From Chryseobacterium indologenes (lineage in GTDB: Bacteria > Bacteroidota > Bacteroidia > Flavobacteriales > Weeksellaceae), in assembly GCA_002439165.1 (NCBI GenBank), contig DJTE01000033.1:1-64000 (forward strand): DNA of 64,000 nucleotides, in the 5' to 3' direction. Below the pieces are notes generated by a model. The model had not been told where the DNA came from. It made no database searches and saw nothing but the letters and a program-made list of their open reading frames with translations. The position numbers were made by a program, and so were the translations under genes. Positions 43,265-51,171 of this stretch are shown here, piece by piece; position 1 is the first letter of the stretch; each line of letters opens with the position of its first letter.

Positions 43265-43975
43265 TTAATTTATTAATTCTGAAATTTGGTGAATAGATTT
43301 AAATTCTTCGTTAATACTACTTTCTATTTTTTTTATTTTTTCAGGATTAGAAATACTGAAAACTTTTAAATATCGTAAGCAAAAAGTAAAAAGCACAATT
43401 CTTTTAATTATGTCTGCTTTAGAATTCCATTCATAGAATAAATCTTTTGAGTAAACTATGTTTTTAGGAATTTTACTTATAACAGAATGATTACCATGTA
43501 CATATTCTGAACATTCTCTATAAACCTTCAAAGTAATAGCATTAAAATGCTTAATCTCATTTTTTAATTCGGGGAAAAATGCTTTACAAAATTTATTAGA
43601 AAAAACTCCTTTATCTTCATCCATAAGTTCATTCCAATATGTGTCTCTTTCTCCAATTTTCCATAAATTTAATTCAATTTCATTTGCAGAAAAAAGTAAC
43701 GCAACAAGTGCTCGTTCGAGAAAAAATCGTAACCCCATAAATGCTTGTTGATAAAGCCCCAAAGTATTACTTAATATTGCTATTTGATACTCTTTTATAG
43801 CATTTTGTAAAATATCAAATTCAGGACGTCCTTCAATAATTTCGAGCCATAAGGCAAAATCATTAAGAAAACAATGATTTGATGATAGTAATTCTAAGTC
43901 TTCATTATTTAATGACTCTTCTAGTATTTTATTGGTTTTTTTACCTAATTCATTATAATGATCTGAAACTGTCAT
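43265..43975 (-). CDS. HEPN-like helical partner protein
   Basis: A 236-residue, almost entirely helical protein. The candidate RNase motif is R153-ECSEYV-H160 (R-x6-H), within the published R-x4-6-H range of HEPN domains, and it is followed by GNHS. Upstream helices include LYQQAFMGLRFFLERALVALLF, as in HEPN-type four-helix bundles. It lies 8 bases upstream of the ATPase gene and shares its strong AT bias, so the two act as a unit. By analogy with other ATPase-HEPN pairs, the HEPN subunit would be an RNase effector triggered by the ATPase. The HEPN call rests on one motif and the helical pattern. Confidence 0.55.
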   Translation of the reverse strand: MTVSDHYNELGKKTNKILEESLNNEDLELLSSNHCFLNDFALWLEIIEGRPEFDILQNAIKEYQIAILSNTLGLYQQAFMGLRFFLERALVALLFSANEIELNLWKIGERDTYWNELMDEDKGVFSNKFCKAFFPELKNEIKHFNAITLKVYRECSEYVHGNHSVISKIPKNIVYSKDLFYEWNSKADIIKRIVLFTFCLRYLKVFSISNPEKIKKIESSINEEFKSIHQISELIN

Positions 43976-44015
43976 AAATTAATTTATATAAATAGATTTT
44001 ATTTGAAGTAATGTA

Positions 44016-44426
44016 TCACTTATTTTCAATTACCCTCTCCAACTTCTCAATCATCTCCCTCTGCTGCTCAAGCATACGCTCATAAAGCTCAACCATCTTA
44101 TCAATAGGATTAAAGCTTGGTTGAATATTTACTGCGTTTAATGTTGATGTATCGTTGCTTGTAAAAGTATTTGAAATAACATTCACCGCCTGTTCCTCAT
44201 CAAAATTCTCAATCGCTTCTGCCGGCACTTTCAGAATCTTCGCTACCTGCGCCAGAATATCAGATTCTACGATTTCTTTCTGTTCTAAAAGAGAGACTTT
44301 CTTCTGGTTCCAGTCATCGCCTAATTCAAAAGCTAAGGCTTCCTGTTTGATGCCCAGCATTTCGCGGAAACGTTTGATATTTCTGCCCTGATGTATTTTT
44401 TTATTCTGCATATCTGTGTAACTCAT
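44016..44426 (-). CDS. XRE-family HTH regulator with coiled tail
   Basis: A 136-residue protein. The HTH spans about residues 14-70: GRNIKRFREMLGIKQEALAFELG then WNQKKVSLLEQKE and DILAQVAKILKVPAEAI. The tail (DKMVELYERMLEQQREMIEKLERVIE) is a predicted coiled coil. Start could be the second ATG (44411). It lies 40 bases upstream of the HEPN-like gene, on the same strand, but its base composition is like the host chromosome rather than like the ATPase pair. It diverges from the SymE-like gene across a 150-base region and may regulate either side. Confidence 0.88.
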   Translation of the reverse strand: MSYTDMQNKKIHQGRNIKRFREMLGIKQEALAFELGDDWNQKKVSLLEQKEIVESDILAQVAKILKVPAEAIENFDEEQAVNVISNTFTSNDTSTLNAVNIQPSFNPIDKMVELYERMLEQQREMIEKLERVIENK

Positions 44427-44576
44427 AATAACAAATATAAAGTTTTTACCATAGAAAAAGAAGTCCGTTTCTAAAATAAATTATCTGCTAAAATAGCTGT
44501 TTTTTAGCGTAAAATATCCTATTAATAACTGGTACAGCCTGCCGGATATTTCTTCCTTTGTTGAAAAAACAACGAT

Positions 44577-44801
44577 ATGAAAGAAATAACCATCCGGGGC
44601 AAATATAAAATAGTGTCCGTTCGTAACCTTACGGTTTCCCATAAAGCATTTGAAAGAGCATACCGAAGACTGGTTTTCTTCCCGGAAATCCGGTTGGCAG
44701 GGAAGTGGCTGCTGGAATGTGGTTTTGAACCGGGAGACAAAGTAATAGCAACGGTATGCAAAAACAAAATCGTTTTGGAAAAGGAAATGATTTATAAGTA
44801 A
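44577..44801 (+). CDS. SymE-like toxin-family protein
   Basis: A 74-residue basic protein. The second half, IRLAGKWLLECGFEPGDKV then CKNKIVLEKE, matches the SymE C-terminal core (AbrB-like swapped-hairpin). In E. coli SymE is a toxin of a type I system controlled by the antisense RNA SymR, and it condenses DNA. Here it faces an XRE regulator gene. No antisense promoter can be named with confidence in the 150-base divergent region. The family call is fairly firm, the toxin role is not tested. Confidence 0.75.
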   Translation: MKEITIRGKYKIVSVRNLTVSHKAFERAYRRLVFFPEIRLAGKWLLECGFEPGDKVIATVCKNKIVLEKEMIYK

Positions 44802-45098
44802 ATCTATGGCTGTAAAGAATGTTTTGTGCAGACAGAAAATTTGTTGTGATTTGTAGAAATCTGTGCGAACCCAGGTGGATAAAATTCCCACAGATAACGC
44901 AGATCTCATAGATTACTAAAACTAAAAATTGAAATAAGAGTTTTATATGAGGTTTTAGGATACAGGTTTGTATTTTTAAGGCAGGAAAGAACTGGAAGGG
45001 ACTTTACCTGATGAAATGGGAAAAGATAGGTTTCGGCGGCCTCCGGCCGCCGAAACCCAAATCCAAATAATTTCAGATAATACTTGAGCTTTAAGCCT
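44802..45098. other. 297-base spacer with hairpin and TTCCCACAGAT remnant
   Basis: No gene is seen. Near 44884-44905 the words TTCCCACAGAT and CGCAGATC repeat the type of sequence seen at 38.4 kb. At 45029-45057 is a GC-rich perfect palindrome described separately. Confidence 0.5.
45029..45057. repeat. GC-rich 13-bp perfect palindrome (REP-like)
   Basis: GGTTTCGGCGGCC at 45029-45041 and GGCCGCCGAAACC at 45045-45057 are exact complements with a three-base TCC loop. In AT-rich surroundings this GC-rich hairpin stands out. It has no T run, so it looks like a REP-type element rather than a terminator. It lies 42 bases beyond the stop of the DUF6265 gene (minus strand). Confidence 0.8.
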
Positions 45099-45572
45099 TT
45101 ATTTCATCTTCTTCATCGGAAACTGCTGTTTCATTTCCCGGCCGTTTTTACTTCCTGAAATTTCCGCCAGAAGAGAGTCTTTTCCTGTTTTTCTGTAAGA
45201 AATGGCTTGTGGAAAATCATGATGCGGATTTTCAAATACAACAGCTTTATTTTCAGAGATATTTTCTGCAGCAAAACTTACAGGCAGTCCGCCGTTCTGT
45301 TTTTTTACCGAAACCGTATAATGCAGTTTTTTATCTTTTTCTATGAGCCGGACAGTCTCGAACAGCAGCGTATCTTTATTTTTCAGAAAATAGCTTTTTC
45401 CCTGAAATTCGGTATTGTTTTTCCTTGTCCATGTTTCATATAAGCTTCCTTTGGGAGTTTTGGTTTCCCAGGTTCCGAGAAGCCATTCCATTTTTTTGAG
45501 TTCACTTTGCTGTTGTGCCCAGCTTCCTGCTGTCCATATTCCGATTACGGCAAGGATTAGTTTTGCTTTCAT
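45099..45572 (-). CDS. DUF6265 secreted protein
   Basis: A 157-residue protein, taking the ATG at 45572 that opens a clean signal peptide (MKAKLILAVIGIWTAGSWAQ). The mature part is a DUF6265-type beta-barrel-like domain: LKKMEWLLGTWE, YETWTRKNNTEFQGKSYF, and FENPHHDFPQAISYRK with the conserved His pair. Function unknown. An ATG 24 bases further upstream is possible but would extend the signal peptide with polar residues. Confidence 0.85.
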   Translation of the reverse strand: MKAKLILAVIGIWTAGSWAQQQSELKKMEWLLGTWETKTPKGSLYETWTRKNNTEFQGKSYFLKNKDTLLFETVRLIEKDKKLHYTVSVKKQNGGLPVSFAAENISENKAVVFENPHHDFPQAISYRKTGKDSLLAEISGSKNGREMKQQFPMKKMK

Positions 45573-45673
45573 TGTCGTTCTGTTTTTTGTACTCACAAAA
45601 TTCAGGGATGTGGCAGACTTAAAATTGTAAAAATGCGACAGGATATTTTTTGAGTATAGAAGAGGGTATAGGG

Positions 45674-45694
45674 GAGCTCCGTAGGAGCGACCTG
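45674..45694. repeat. GCTCCGTAGGAGC dispersed-repeat-like palindrome
   Basis: GAGCTCCGTAGGAGCGACCTG contains GCTCC and GGAGC as an inverted repeat with a GTA loop. The same word is known to me as a common dispersed repeat in Bacteroidota intergenic regions. Downstream the 16-base word CATTTGAAAACAGTTT occurs twice, at 45744-45759 and 45815-45830. Confidence 0.6.
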
Positions 45695-45837
45695 ATAATT
45701 ATTCCATTAATATGTTGTTCTGTCAGAACCTTAACAGGGACAACATTTGAAAACAGTTTTACAGACCCTCAGTTTGGGATAAGAATATTTTAACCCAGGC
45801 TCAGGTTGTTTAAGCATTTGAAAACAGTTTCAGATCA

Positions 45838-46647
45838 TCATTCTGTTCCATAAAAAAGGAACGTCATCTTCAGGTTTTCACCATAGAATTCTTTGGGAGT
45901 AAGCCCTGTAAATTCCTTGAAATCTTTGATAAAATGAGCCTGGTCATAATATTCAGACTCATGAGCCAGGGCAGTGAGACTGGAATATTCTTTATGGAGA
46001 AGAAGTTTAAGGGTGGTTTGCAGTCTTATCGTTTTGGAAAGCTGTTTGGGGCTTAAACCTATTGTGGAGGAAAATTTGCGTTCCAGCTGTCTCCGGTTGA
46101 TATTGGTCTGCCTGGAAAGTTCATTCACTGAAATTTGTCCGTTCACGCTCAAAAGCAGGTCAACTGTACACTGTACAATCCTGTCAATGGTCTGTGTGTT
46201 AAGTCTTTCCAACAAAAATGCTTCAGCCACAGCTATTTTATCTTCCGTTTTTTTGGCAGAAAGAATCTTACGTTCAAGTTCGGTTCCGGAATTTCCAAAG
46301 ATTTCGTCCAGTGAAACCGCTCTGTTATCCATTTCTTTTATAGGAAGTGTAGCAAACGGAATAAAGCCATTGTGATGAAAACGGACAGAAAATATTCCTG
46401 TAATTCCTGTTGGGATGATCTTTAAAGGTTCGGTAAGCTGACCGAAAACACAACTTCTTGGCTGCACAATCAATTCATTGCCAACATATTGCTTATACAG
46501 ATCCCCATAGTGAAAGATCATTTCCATGCATCCGTCCGGAACGATGGTTTGGACCTGAGGGATGTCTTCTCCGGGACTGTCCAGGGTCCAGTAGCATTTG
46601 ATAAGGTCTGCCAGATCAGGATGTGGCTGGAATGTCTGATAATCCAT
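45838..46647 (-). CDS. AraC-family transcriptional regulator
   Basis: A 269-residue regulator. The C-terminal DNA-binding domain (about 165-260) has two HTH units: ISVNELSRQTNINRRQLERKF and then SSLTALAHESEYYDQAHFIKDFKEFTGLTPKEF, the AraC signature. The N-terminal domain (DLADLIKCYWTLDSPGE, VPDGCMEMIFHYGD) is the DUF6597-like sensor of this subgroup. Ligand unknown. The nearest potential targets are the VOC gene upstream on the same strand or its own gene. Confidence 0.92.
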   Translation of the reverse strand: MDYQTFQPHPDLADLIKCYWTLDSPGEDIPQVQTIVPDGCMEMIFHYGDLYKQYVGNELIVQPRSCVFGQLTEPLKIIPTGITGIFSVRFHHNGFIPFATLPIKEMDNRAVSLDEIFGNSGTELERKILSAKKTEDKIAVAEAFLLERLNTQTIDRIVQCTVDLLLSVNGQISVNELSRQTNINRRQLERKFSSTIGLSPKQLSKTIRLQTTLKLLLHKEYSSLTALAHESEYYDQAHFIKDFKEFTGLTPKEFYGENLKMTFLFYGTE

Positions 46648-46857
46648 AGGTATGTCAATATTCTGAACTTATAAAACTATAAAATAAAACGGAAATATCC
46701 CGGATTCTGTACAAATCATAAAAATGAAACTTTCTGTATAAGGAAAACGTTTAAAAGCCCGTATGAGACGTTGTTTTTCATCCGTTACCTATGCTATGTA
46801 CCTGATAAATAACACGTTAAATAGGGCGGAATACTTTCCGGTTTATTATCCGGATTT

Positions 46858-47253
46858 TTACATGTGAAATACATTAAATTTATGTCCGTCCGGATCTGCA
46901 AAGACAAAACCGTAATAGTGGGGTCCAAAACTTTCAGGGGGTGAAATAACTGTTCCTCCGGCTTTTTCAACTTCTTCAGCCCAACGGTCTGCCTGATCTC
47001 TGCTTTCGGCGGACAGAGTAAAGATAATTTCATTGGCTGTATGAGGATCGCCAAATTCCATCATCTTTAAATTGTTTCTGATCACTTCTTTAAGGAAAAA
47101 ATGGATTACAAAATCATTTTCGCCGAAGAAAAAGCTGACCAATTCATTGGAACTGTGAGGATGATTAGGCTTAAATCCCAATTCTGTATAAAATTTCTGT
47201 GTGCGGTCCAGATCGGCTACTGCCAGGTTGGCCCAGATCATTTTAGGTTTCAT
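46858..47253 (-). CDS. VOC-family (glyoxalase/bleomycin-resistance-like) protein
   Basis: A 131-residue protein of the vicinal oxygen chelate fold. It opens IWANLAVADLDRTQKFYTELGF and closes YGFVFADPDGHKFNVF, the two beta-alpha-beta-beta-beta landmarks. EFGDPHTANEIIFTLSAES lies in between. Such proteins are metal-dependent enzymes or drug-binding proteins; the substrate is unknown. The AraC regulator gene lies 210 bases downstream on the same strand. Confidence 0.9.
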   Translation of the reverse strand: MKPKMIWANLAVADLDRTQKFYTELGFKPNHPHSSNELVSFFFGENDFVIHFFLKEVIRNNLKMMEFGDPHTANEIIFTLSAESRDQADRWAEEVEKAGGTVISPPESFGPHYYGFVFADPDGHKFNVFHM

Positions 47254-47402
47254 ATTATTTTATTTTATTGATTAGAATAAAGGTAAAACGTTTTGTTATG
47301 AGAAAGCTTGCCATGTGGCAAGATTTTGTATTTTTATCCGGCGGTTAAACACAGGAAAACATCATTTGAATTTAACATAATATAGCATCAAAAAAGAAAA
47401 TA

Positions 47403-47921
47403 ATGCAGCTAAGAAAGGAGTTAGAACCTGATTTTAAAACAGCAGAAAAGCTTTATCCGGAGATTCTGAGACTTATCCTGGAATATACAGCCTATTGTGA
47501 TGAAAACGGCGATGAAGACCTGCATGAATATAAAAAGCTGGAAAACACACTTCATCAGATGACAGGCAAAGAGATGTCACAGTTTGATCTCTGGGAATGG
47601 TGGGAAAGTGATGGGGCTGAAAATCTGGCATTCAGTATAAGTTTACCGGTTCCTCAACGGGTTGACCATATGACTAAAGATGAACTGGATGAAATTGTAA
47701 GACGAATGAAAACCTTTGAACTTCCTGATCCGGAAGACAATACCTTTAAAGCACAATTTTATACTTATCTGTCTTTTGGTCATGATTTTTATCCGGAATT
47801 ACTGAAAATAAACGGTATCCCATACGATATCAGATTATTTCAAAGACATAAGGACAAATCCGGAAATTACTTTGAATACAGCCAGGAAGAAATCACAGAT
47901 CAACTGTGGAACAGAAAATAA
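47403..47921 (+). CDS. Acidic protein of unknown function
   Basis: A 172-residue cytoplasmic, strongly acidic protein. The middle has WEWWESDGAENLAFSISL and the second half has YTYLSFGHDFYPELLKING. It has no signal peptide or membrane span. A similar acidic gene follows 30 bases later. Acidic proteins in tandem with no enzyme motif can be immunity proteins of polymorphic toxins, but no toxin gene is beside them, so I leave function open. Confidence 0.6.
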   Translation: MQLRKELEPDFKTAEKLYPEILRLILEYTAYCDENGDEDLHEYKKLENTLHQMTGKEMSQFDLWEWWESDGAENLAFSISLPVPQRVDHMTKDELDEIVRRMKTFELPDPEDNTFKAQFYTYLSFGHDFYPELLKINGIPYDIRLFQRHKDKSGNYFEYSQEEITDQLWNRK

Positions 47922-47951
47922 TTCACTAACAGATGTAAAAAAAAGAAGTAA

Positions 47952-48512
47952 ATGAATGAACAGATTGTAAAGAAACTTCGCATTCTGGGAGGAAATGTAG
48001 AGACCATAAGTGCTGATAAAAGTTTCGCCGAAAACTGGCAGACTGTACAGTTTAGCCATCATCTTTATGACAGGGATTGGGATGTGTACGGGATTGATCA
48101 GTTTTATGAACAGCATAAAGATCTGTATACCCATGACAGGGATCAGTTTTACGATGATCTGCGGGAGCATTACTTTTCTGATCATGAACTGCCGTACGGG
48201 CAATATTTTTTCAGGAACTGGAAGTTTACGCCTTTTAAAGCAGGCTCAGAGGATGAAGAAGAAGTAAAAGCTATTGTAGAAGGATCGGAAATGGAATTTA
48301 TCTGTCTGTTTTATTTTTACGGATATCCTGATCATTTTTTTGTCTGCACAACAGATCCTGATCAATCCAACCCGAAAGTTTACAGTACGGATCATGAAGT
48401 TTATTTCAGTGAAATAGAATGTGAAGGCAGTCTGGAAGATTTTCTGGACAGATTTATGACGAAAGACGAATTTGTTGAAGTTGTGAAAGAATATTTGGAA
48501 AATAGAAAATAA
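47952..48512 (+). CDS. Acidic hypothetical protein, SUKH-like at the C-terminus
   Basis: A 186-residue acidic protein. The last 70 residues (FFVCTTDPDQSNPKVYSTDHEVYFSE, then GSLEDFLDRFMTKDEFVEVV) resemble the end of SMI1/KNR4 (SUKH) family proteins, many of which are immunity proteins to polymorphic toxins. The middle is rich in His, Asp and Tyr. It is 30 bases from the preceding acidic gene, so the pair is an operon. The SUKH call is a weak resemblance. Confidence 0.55.
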   Translation: MNEQIVKKLRILGGNVETISADKSFAENWQTVQFSHHLYDRDWDVYGIDQFYEQHKDLYTHDRDQFYDDLREHYFSDHELPYGQYFFRNWKFTPFKAGSEDEEEVKAIVEGSEMEFICLFYFYGYPDHFFVCTTDPDQSNPKVYSTDHEVYFSEIECEGSLEDFLDRFMTKDEFVEVVKEYLENRK

Positions 48513-48874
48513 TGAATAAAATGGGCCAACCTTCTTCTCTTCATCAGGAATTATAAAATTCCTATAATTTATATTATGTTAAATTGTATTATTGCAGCAT
48601 CAACTGAACAAATGATCTTCCAGTTGTACAGCTAACCTGGAAATCCTTGTCAAACTTCTGAAATAAGGCCCGTTCAGAATTGATTATATTACCTCGGATA
48701 AGGCTTGGGAAATTTTATTCGATTCTCGGCAATTAGAATTTTATGGATTCTAAAATTAAAACTGAGTTTTATTTTAATGTATCTGGCTATTGTTGAAAAA
48801 ACACCTGATTTTATTATTCAATTAAGCTTATTGTTTAAATTAATTTCAAGGCCTGGTTTCATCTGTTCAGGCTG
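48513..48874. other. 362-base spacer without recognised features
   Basis: AT-rich DNA between convergent genes. A short hairpin (AGGAATT/AATTCCT near 48549-48566) could end the acidic gene pair. No gene, RNA or repeat is supported. Confidence 0.4.
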
Positions 48875-49210
48875 CTATTTTCGGGAACTTTGTAAAATAA
48901 TCTTCAAAAGCAGTAATCCTATAACAATTAACAGGAATATCACCAGATAATTTTCCCAGGATTTGCTGATCTCAGAATCCGGAGCATCCTGGTAGAAACT
49001 TTTCTTTTCAGATAGGTTCATTGGTGAATGACGGTCTTCCCGGTCGCCACCGCCACAAATTCCACAGCTTCCTCCGTTTTTAGCACAATGCTTACAGTAA
49101 TTGCAGGTTTCACAGACTCTGCAGGATGCACTGCCGGTACATCTTCCGCGTCCGTATGCCGGTTGCAAATTGAGAATCAGTGTTATAAAAATTAAAAATA
49201 TGGACCTCAT
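48875..49210 (-). CDS. Cys-rich exported membrane-anchored small protein
   Basis: A 111-residue protein. A signal peptide (ending AYG, about residue 20) is followed by a dense run of cysteines at about 24-53 in spacings such as CxVCETCNYCKHC and CGICGGG, then a polar linker, then a C-terminal membrane helix (YLVIFLLIVIGLLLLKIIL). The Cys-rich region lies outside the membrane and could bind metal or form disulfides. I know similar Cys-rich strings from Bacteroidota but not their role. It lies downstream of the bacteriocin-like gene on the same strand, but a terminator separates them. Confidence 0.65.
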   Translation of the reverse strand: MRSIFLIFITLILNLQPAYGRGRCTGSASCRVCETCNYCKHCAKNGGSCGICGGGDREDRHSPMNLSEKKSFYQDAPDSEISKSWENYLVIFLLIVIGLLLLKIILQSSRK

Positions 49211-49274
49211 GTAAGCACGGTGATTATTATTTCAAAAATAGGAATATAAAAACACTGCTGCTAACGGGAACCCG

Positions 49275-49301
49275 TAAAAAAACCGCCCTGAAAAGAGCGG
49301 T
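49275..49301 (-). terminator. Terminator of the bacteriocin-like gene
   Basis: On the minus strand ACCGCTCT, a TTTC loop and AGGGCGGT form a hairpin followed by seven T. It lies 31 bases beyond the stop of the bacteriocin-like gene. Confidence 0.85.
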
Positions 49302-49331
49302 ATAATTTTTAATGTCAGTGCTTTTTGCTTC

Positions 49332-49616
49332 TTAGCAGGTAGATCCGCACTCAAGTAATTTGATGTGAACCACACCATTGATTACACACTGAGTCTGGCA
49401 CAGAGCATTTCCTACAACGGTTCCTACACCGCCAACAACTCCACCAACGGTAGAGCCTACTCCGCCTACTACTCCGCCTACGATGTTACCCACACCGCCA
49501 ACTACTCCACCTACTACTCCGCCTAATCCGCCAAGTAGTCCTCCGATTGGATCAAGAAGTCCGTTTCCTGAAATAGCCTTTAATTCGTTTCTGTCTAGTT
49601 TTTTTAGATTTTTCAT
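49332..49616 (-). CDS. Bacteriocin-like peptide precursor with Gly/Val repeats
   Basis: A 94-residue peptide. The leader MKNLKKLDRNELKAISGNG is the flavobacterial bacteriocin-like leader (double-Gly type in relatives, here GNG). A hydrophobic Gly/Val region follows. It contains three exact copies of an 11-residue unit, GGVVGGVGxxV, at residues 36-46, 47-57 and 58-68 (xx is NI, ST, TV). The C-terminus has two CxxxC pairs (C73/C77 and C90/C94). Gly/Val-rich cores are seen in pore-forming or membrane-active peptides. No peptidase-exporter or modification gene is next to it; the closest neighbours are two TlpA-like thiol oxidoreductases upstream. Activity is untested. Confidence 0.75.
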   Translation of the reverse strand: MKNLKKLDRNELKAISGNGLLDPIGGLLGGLGGVVGGVVGGVGNIVGGVVGGVGSTVGGVVGGVGTVVGNALCQTQCVINGVVHIKLLECGSTC

Positions 49617-50032
49617 GATATAATTTTATATGATTAATACATCACTAAAATATGAAAAATAATAATACGCTAAAATAATTTTCAATAAAATAATTATATT
49701 TTTTTATTATTTAATATTCCATTAATATAACTCATATTTATTGAATTATTCATTTTATGATTTATCTGTTTGATTTTATTTATGTTAAATGCCAACTTGT
49801 GCTTATTGAAATGTTGAATTAATATTAAGGGCTTTGTAACAGGGATGTAAATTTTATACTTTTAAGGTATCATTTCACCCTGATATGACTTTTTTTAGCC
49901 CTCATTTTATCACCAGAATTGAATGCCGGTGTCAGAATTCTTAAATTTTATTGAAAAAAATGTTTTTTAGAACCATATGAAGAAACCCTCTCCGGATAAG
50001 GAAAGGGTTAAATGAATATGGGCTTAAAGTAT
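49617..50032. other. 416-base spacer upstream of the bacteriocin-like gene
   Basis: Very AT-rich. It should carry the promoter of the bacteriocin-like gene (minus strand), but I cannot pick a full TTG/TAnnTTTG pair. A hairpin near 49984-50009 is described separately. No RNA gene seen. Confidence 0.4.
49984..50009 (-). terminator. Hairpin after the TlpA-like pair
   Basis: AACCCTCTCC and GGAAAGGGTT form a stem with a six-base loop and one mismatch. It lies 24 bases beyond the stop of the second TlpA-like gene. The following T run is weak. Confidence 0.55.
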
Positions 50033-50626
50033 TTATTTTTCTTTTAAAAGCAGATCTATCTGATTATAAAATGAATTCCTACTGTAATCCGCCATCCCCG
50101 TATGATGCAGCCTTATTCTACCCTGCCTGTCCAAAACAACAGTAGTAGGAAGTGATCCGCTGTAATATTCTTTTGGAATAGTTTGCACAGCGGTAAGAAA
50201 TGGAATAGTAAAATGATTATCAGACAAATATACTTTTCCAAGTTCAGGATTATCATCCAGATTTACTGTCAGAAATATCAGATCCGGATGAGTTCTGTAT
50301 TTATCGTATAATTTTTGAATGGAAGGAAACTCGGCACGGCACGGCGGACACCAGGAAGCCCAGAAATTAATAAAAACAACCTTACCTTTCAGCTGGGCGG
50401 TATTTATTATTGTTCCGTTCTCATCCATTATTTCAAAGGGCATGGCATCAGAGGTCTTTTCACCGGCTCCCGCAGGAGCTTCAATGCTGGAATTGAATAT
50501 TCCCGTGGCTATCATTTGCCGCATCAGCCAGGCTTTGGCATCCGGACTTACCAGAAGAACAATAAGTAAAGCTGCTAAAATAAGAGTAGACCAGTTTTTC
50601 CTGATCCATAACTGTATATCTTTCAT
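50033..50626 (-). CDS. TlpA-like membrane-anchored thiol oxidoreductase (CPPC)
   Basis: A 197-residue protein with an N-terminal membrane anchor (about residues 12-28) and a thioredoxin-like domain outside. The active site is FWASWCPPCRAEFPS, CxxC of the type CPPC. LPTTVVLDRQGRI carries the cis-Pro. It is a TlpA/ResA-type protein, which reduces or exchanges disulfides in the periplasm. It is 8 bases after a second TlpA-like gene, and 416 bases upstream of the Cys-bearing bacteriocin-like gene on the same strand. Confidence 0.9.
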   Translation of the reverse strand: MKDIQLWIRKNWSTLILAALLIVLLVSPDAKAWLMRQMIATGIFNSSIEAPAGAGEKTSDAMPFEIMDENGTIINTAQLKGKVVFINFWASWCPPCRAEFPSIQKLYDKYRTHPDLIFLTVNLDDNPELGKVYLSDNHFTIPFLTAVQTIPKEYYSGSLPTTVVLDRQGRIRLHHTGMADYSRNSFYNQIDLLLKEK

Positions 50627-50634
50627 ACTGTATT

Positions 50635-51171
50635 TTATTGATCAGACAATTCTTTTAATGCACGATAAATCTCATCATCTCCAAAATCTCTCATTCCCTG
50701 GATGTTAGCCGCCAGTTTTCCCTGTTTATCATATATCAGGGTGGTTGGCACCACATTTTTGAACAGTGATGATGAAACACGGCTTCCCGCTATGTGAACA
50801 GGAAGATTGAGATTACGCTGTTTCATAAACTTTTTTGCTTTAGTAAGATTGGCTTCGATGTTCAGCATGATAAAAACAATCTCATCATTGCTGAATTTAT
50901 TTTTGAGCTGCTGTATAGACGGCATCTCTTCAATACACGGTCTGCACCAGGTTGCCCAGAAATTAATAAATACTACTTTACCTTTTAAATCACTTAAAGA
51001 TATTTTCTTTCCGTCTTCCTGTATAAAAATAAGATCATCTTCCGAATATACAGATGTTTCCTCAGGTAAGAGATTTTCAGGAACTGTCTTACTTTTTCCT
51101 GAAACAAAATAGGATGAAGCAAAAAAAGCAACAGTTACAGTAACTGCTTTTATAATATGAATATTTTTCAT
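50635..51171 (-). CDS. TlpA-like periplasmic thiol oxidoreductase (CRPC)
   Basis: A 178-residue protein with an N-terminal signal or anchor (VTVTVAFFASSYFVSG) and a thioredoxin-like domain. The active site is FWATWCRPCIEEMPS. VPTTLIYDKQGK carries the cis-Pro. It lies just upstream of the CPPC gene, an operon of two different TlpA-type proteins. A shared role in disulfide handling of exported proteins is likely; the substrate is unknown. Confidence 0.9.
   Translation of the reverse strand: MKNIHIIKAVTVTVAFFASSYFVSGKSKTVPENLLPEETSVYSEDDLIFIQEDGKKISLSDLKGKVVFINFWATWCRPCIEEMPSIQQLKNKFSNDEIVFIMLNIEANLTKAKKFMKQRNLNLPVHIAGSRVSSSLFKNVVPTTLIYDKQGKLAANIQGMRDFGDDEIYRALKELSDQ

Noticed and set aside
48705..48950. 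Small open reading frame in the spacer after the acidic genes
   Set aside because: It overlaps the well-supported Cys-rich gene on the other strand and has no coding signs.
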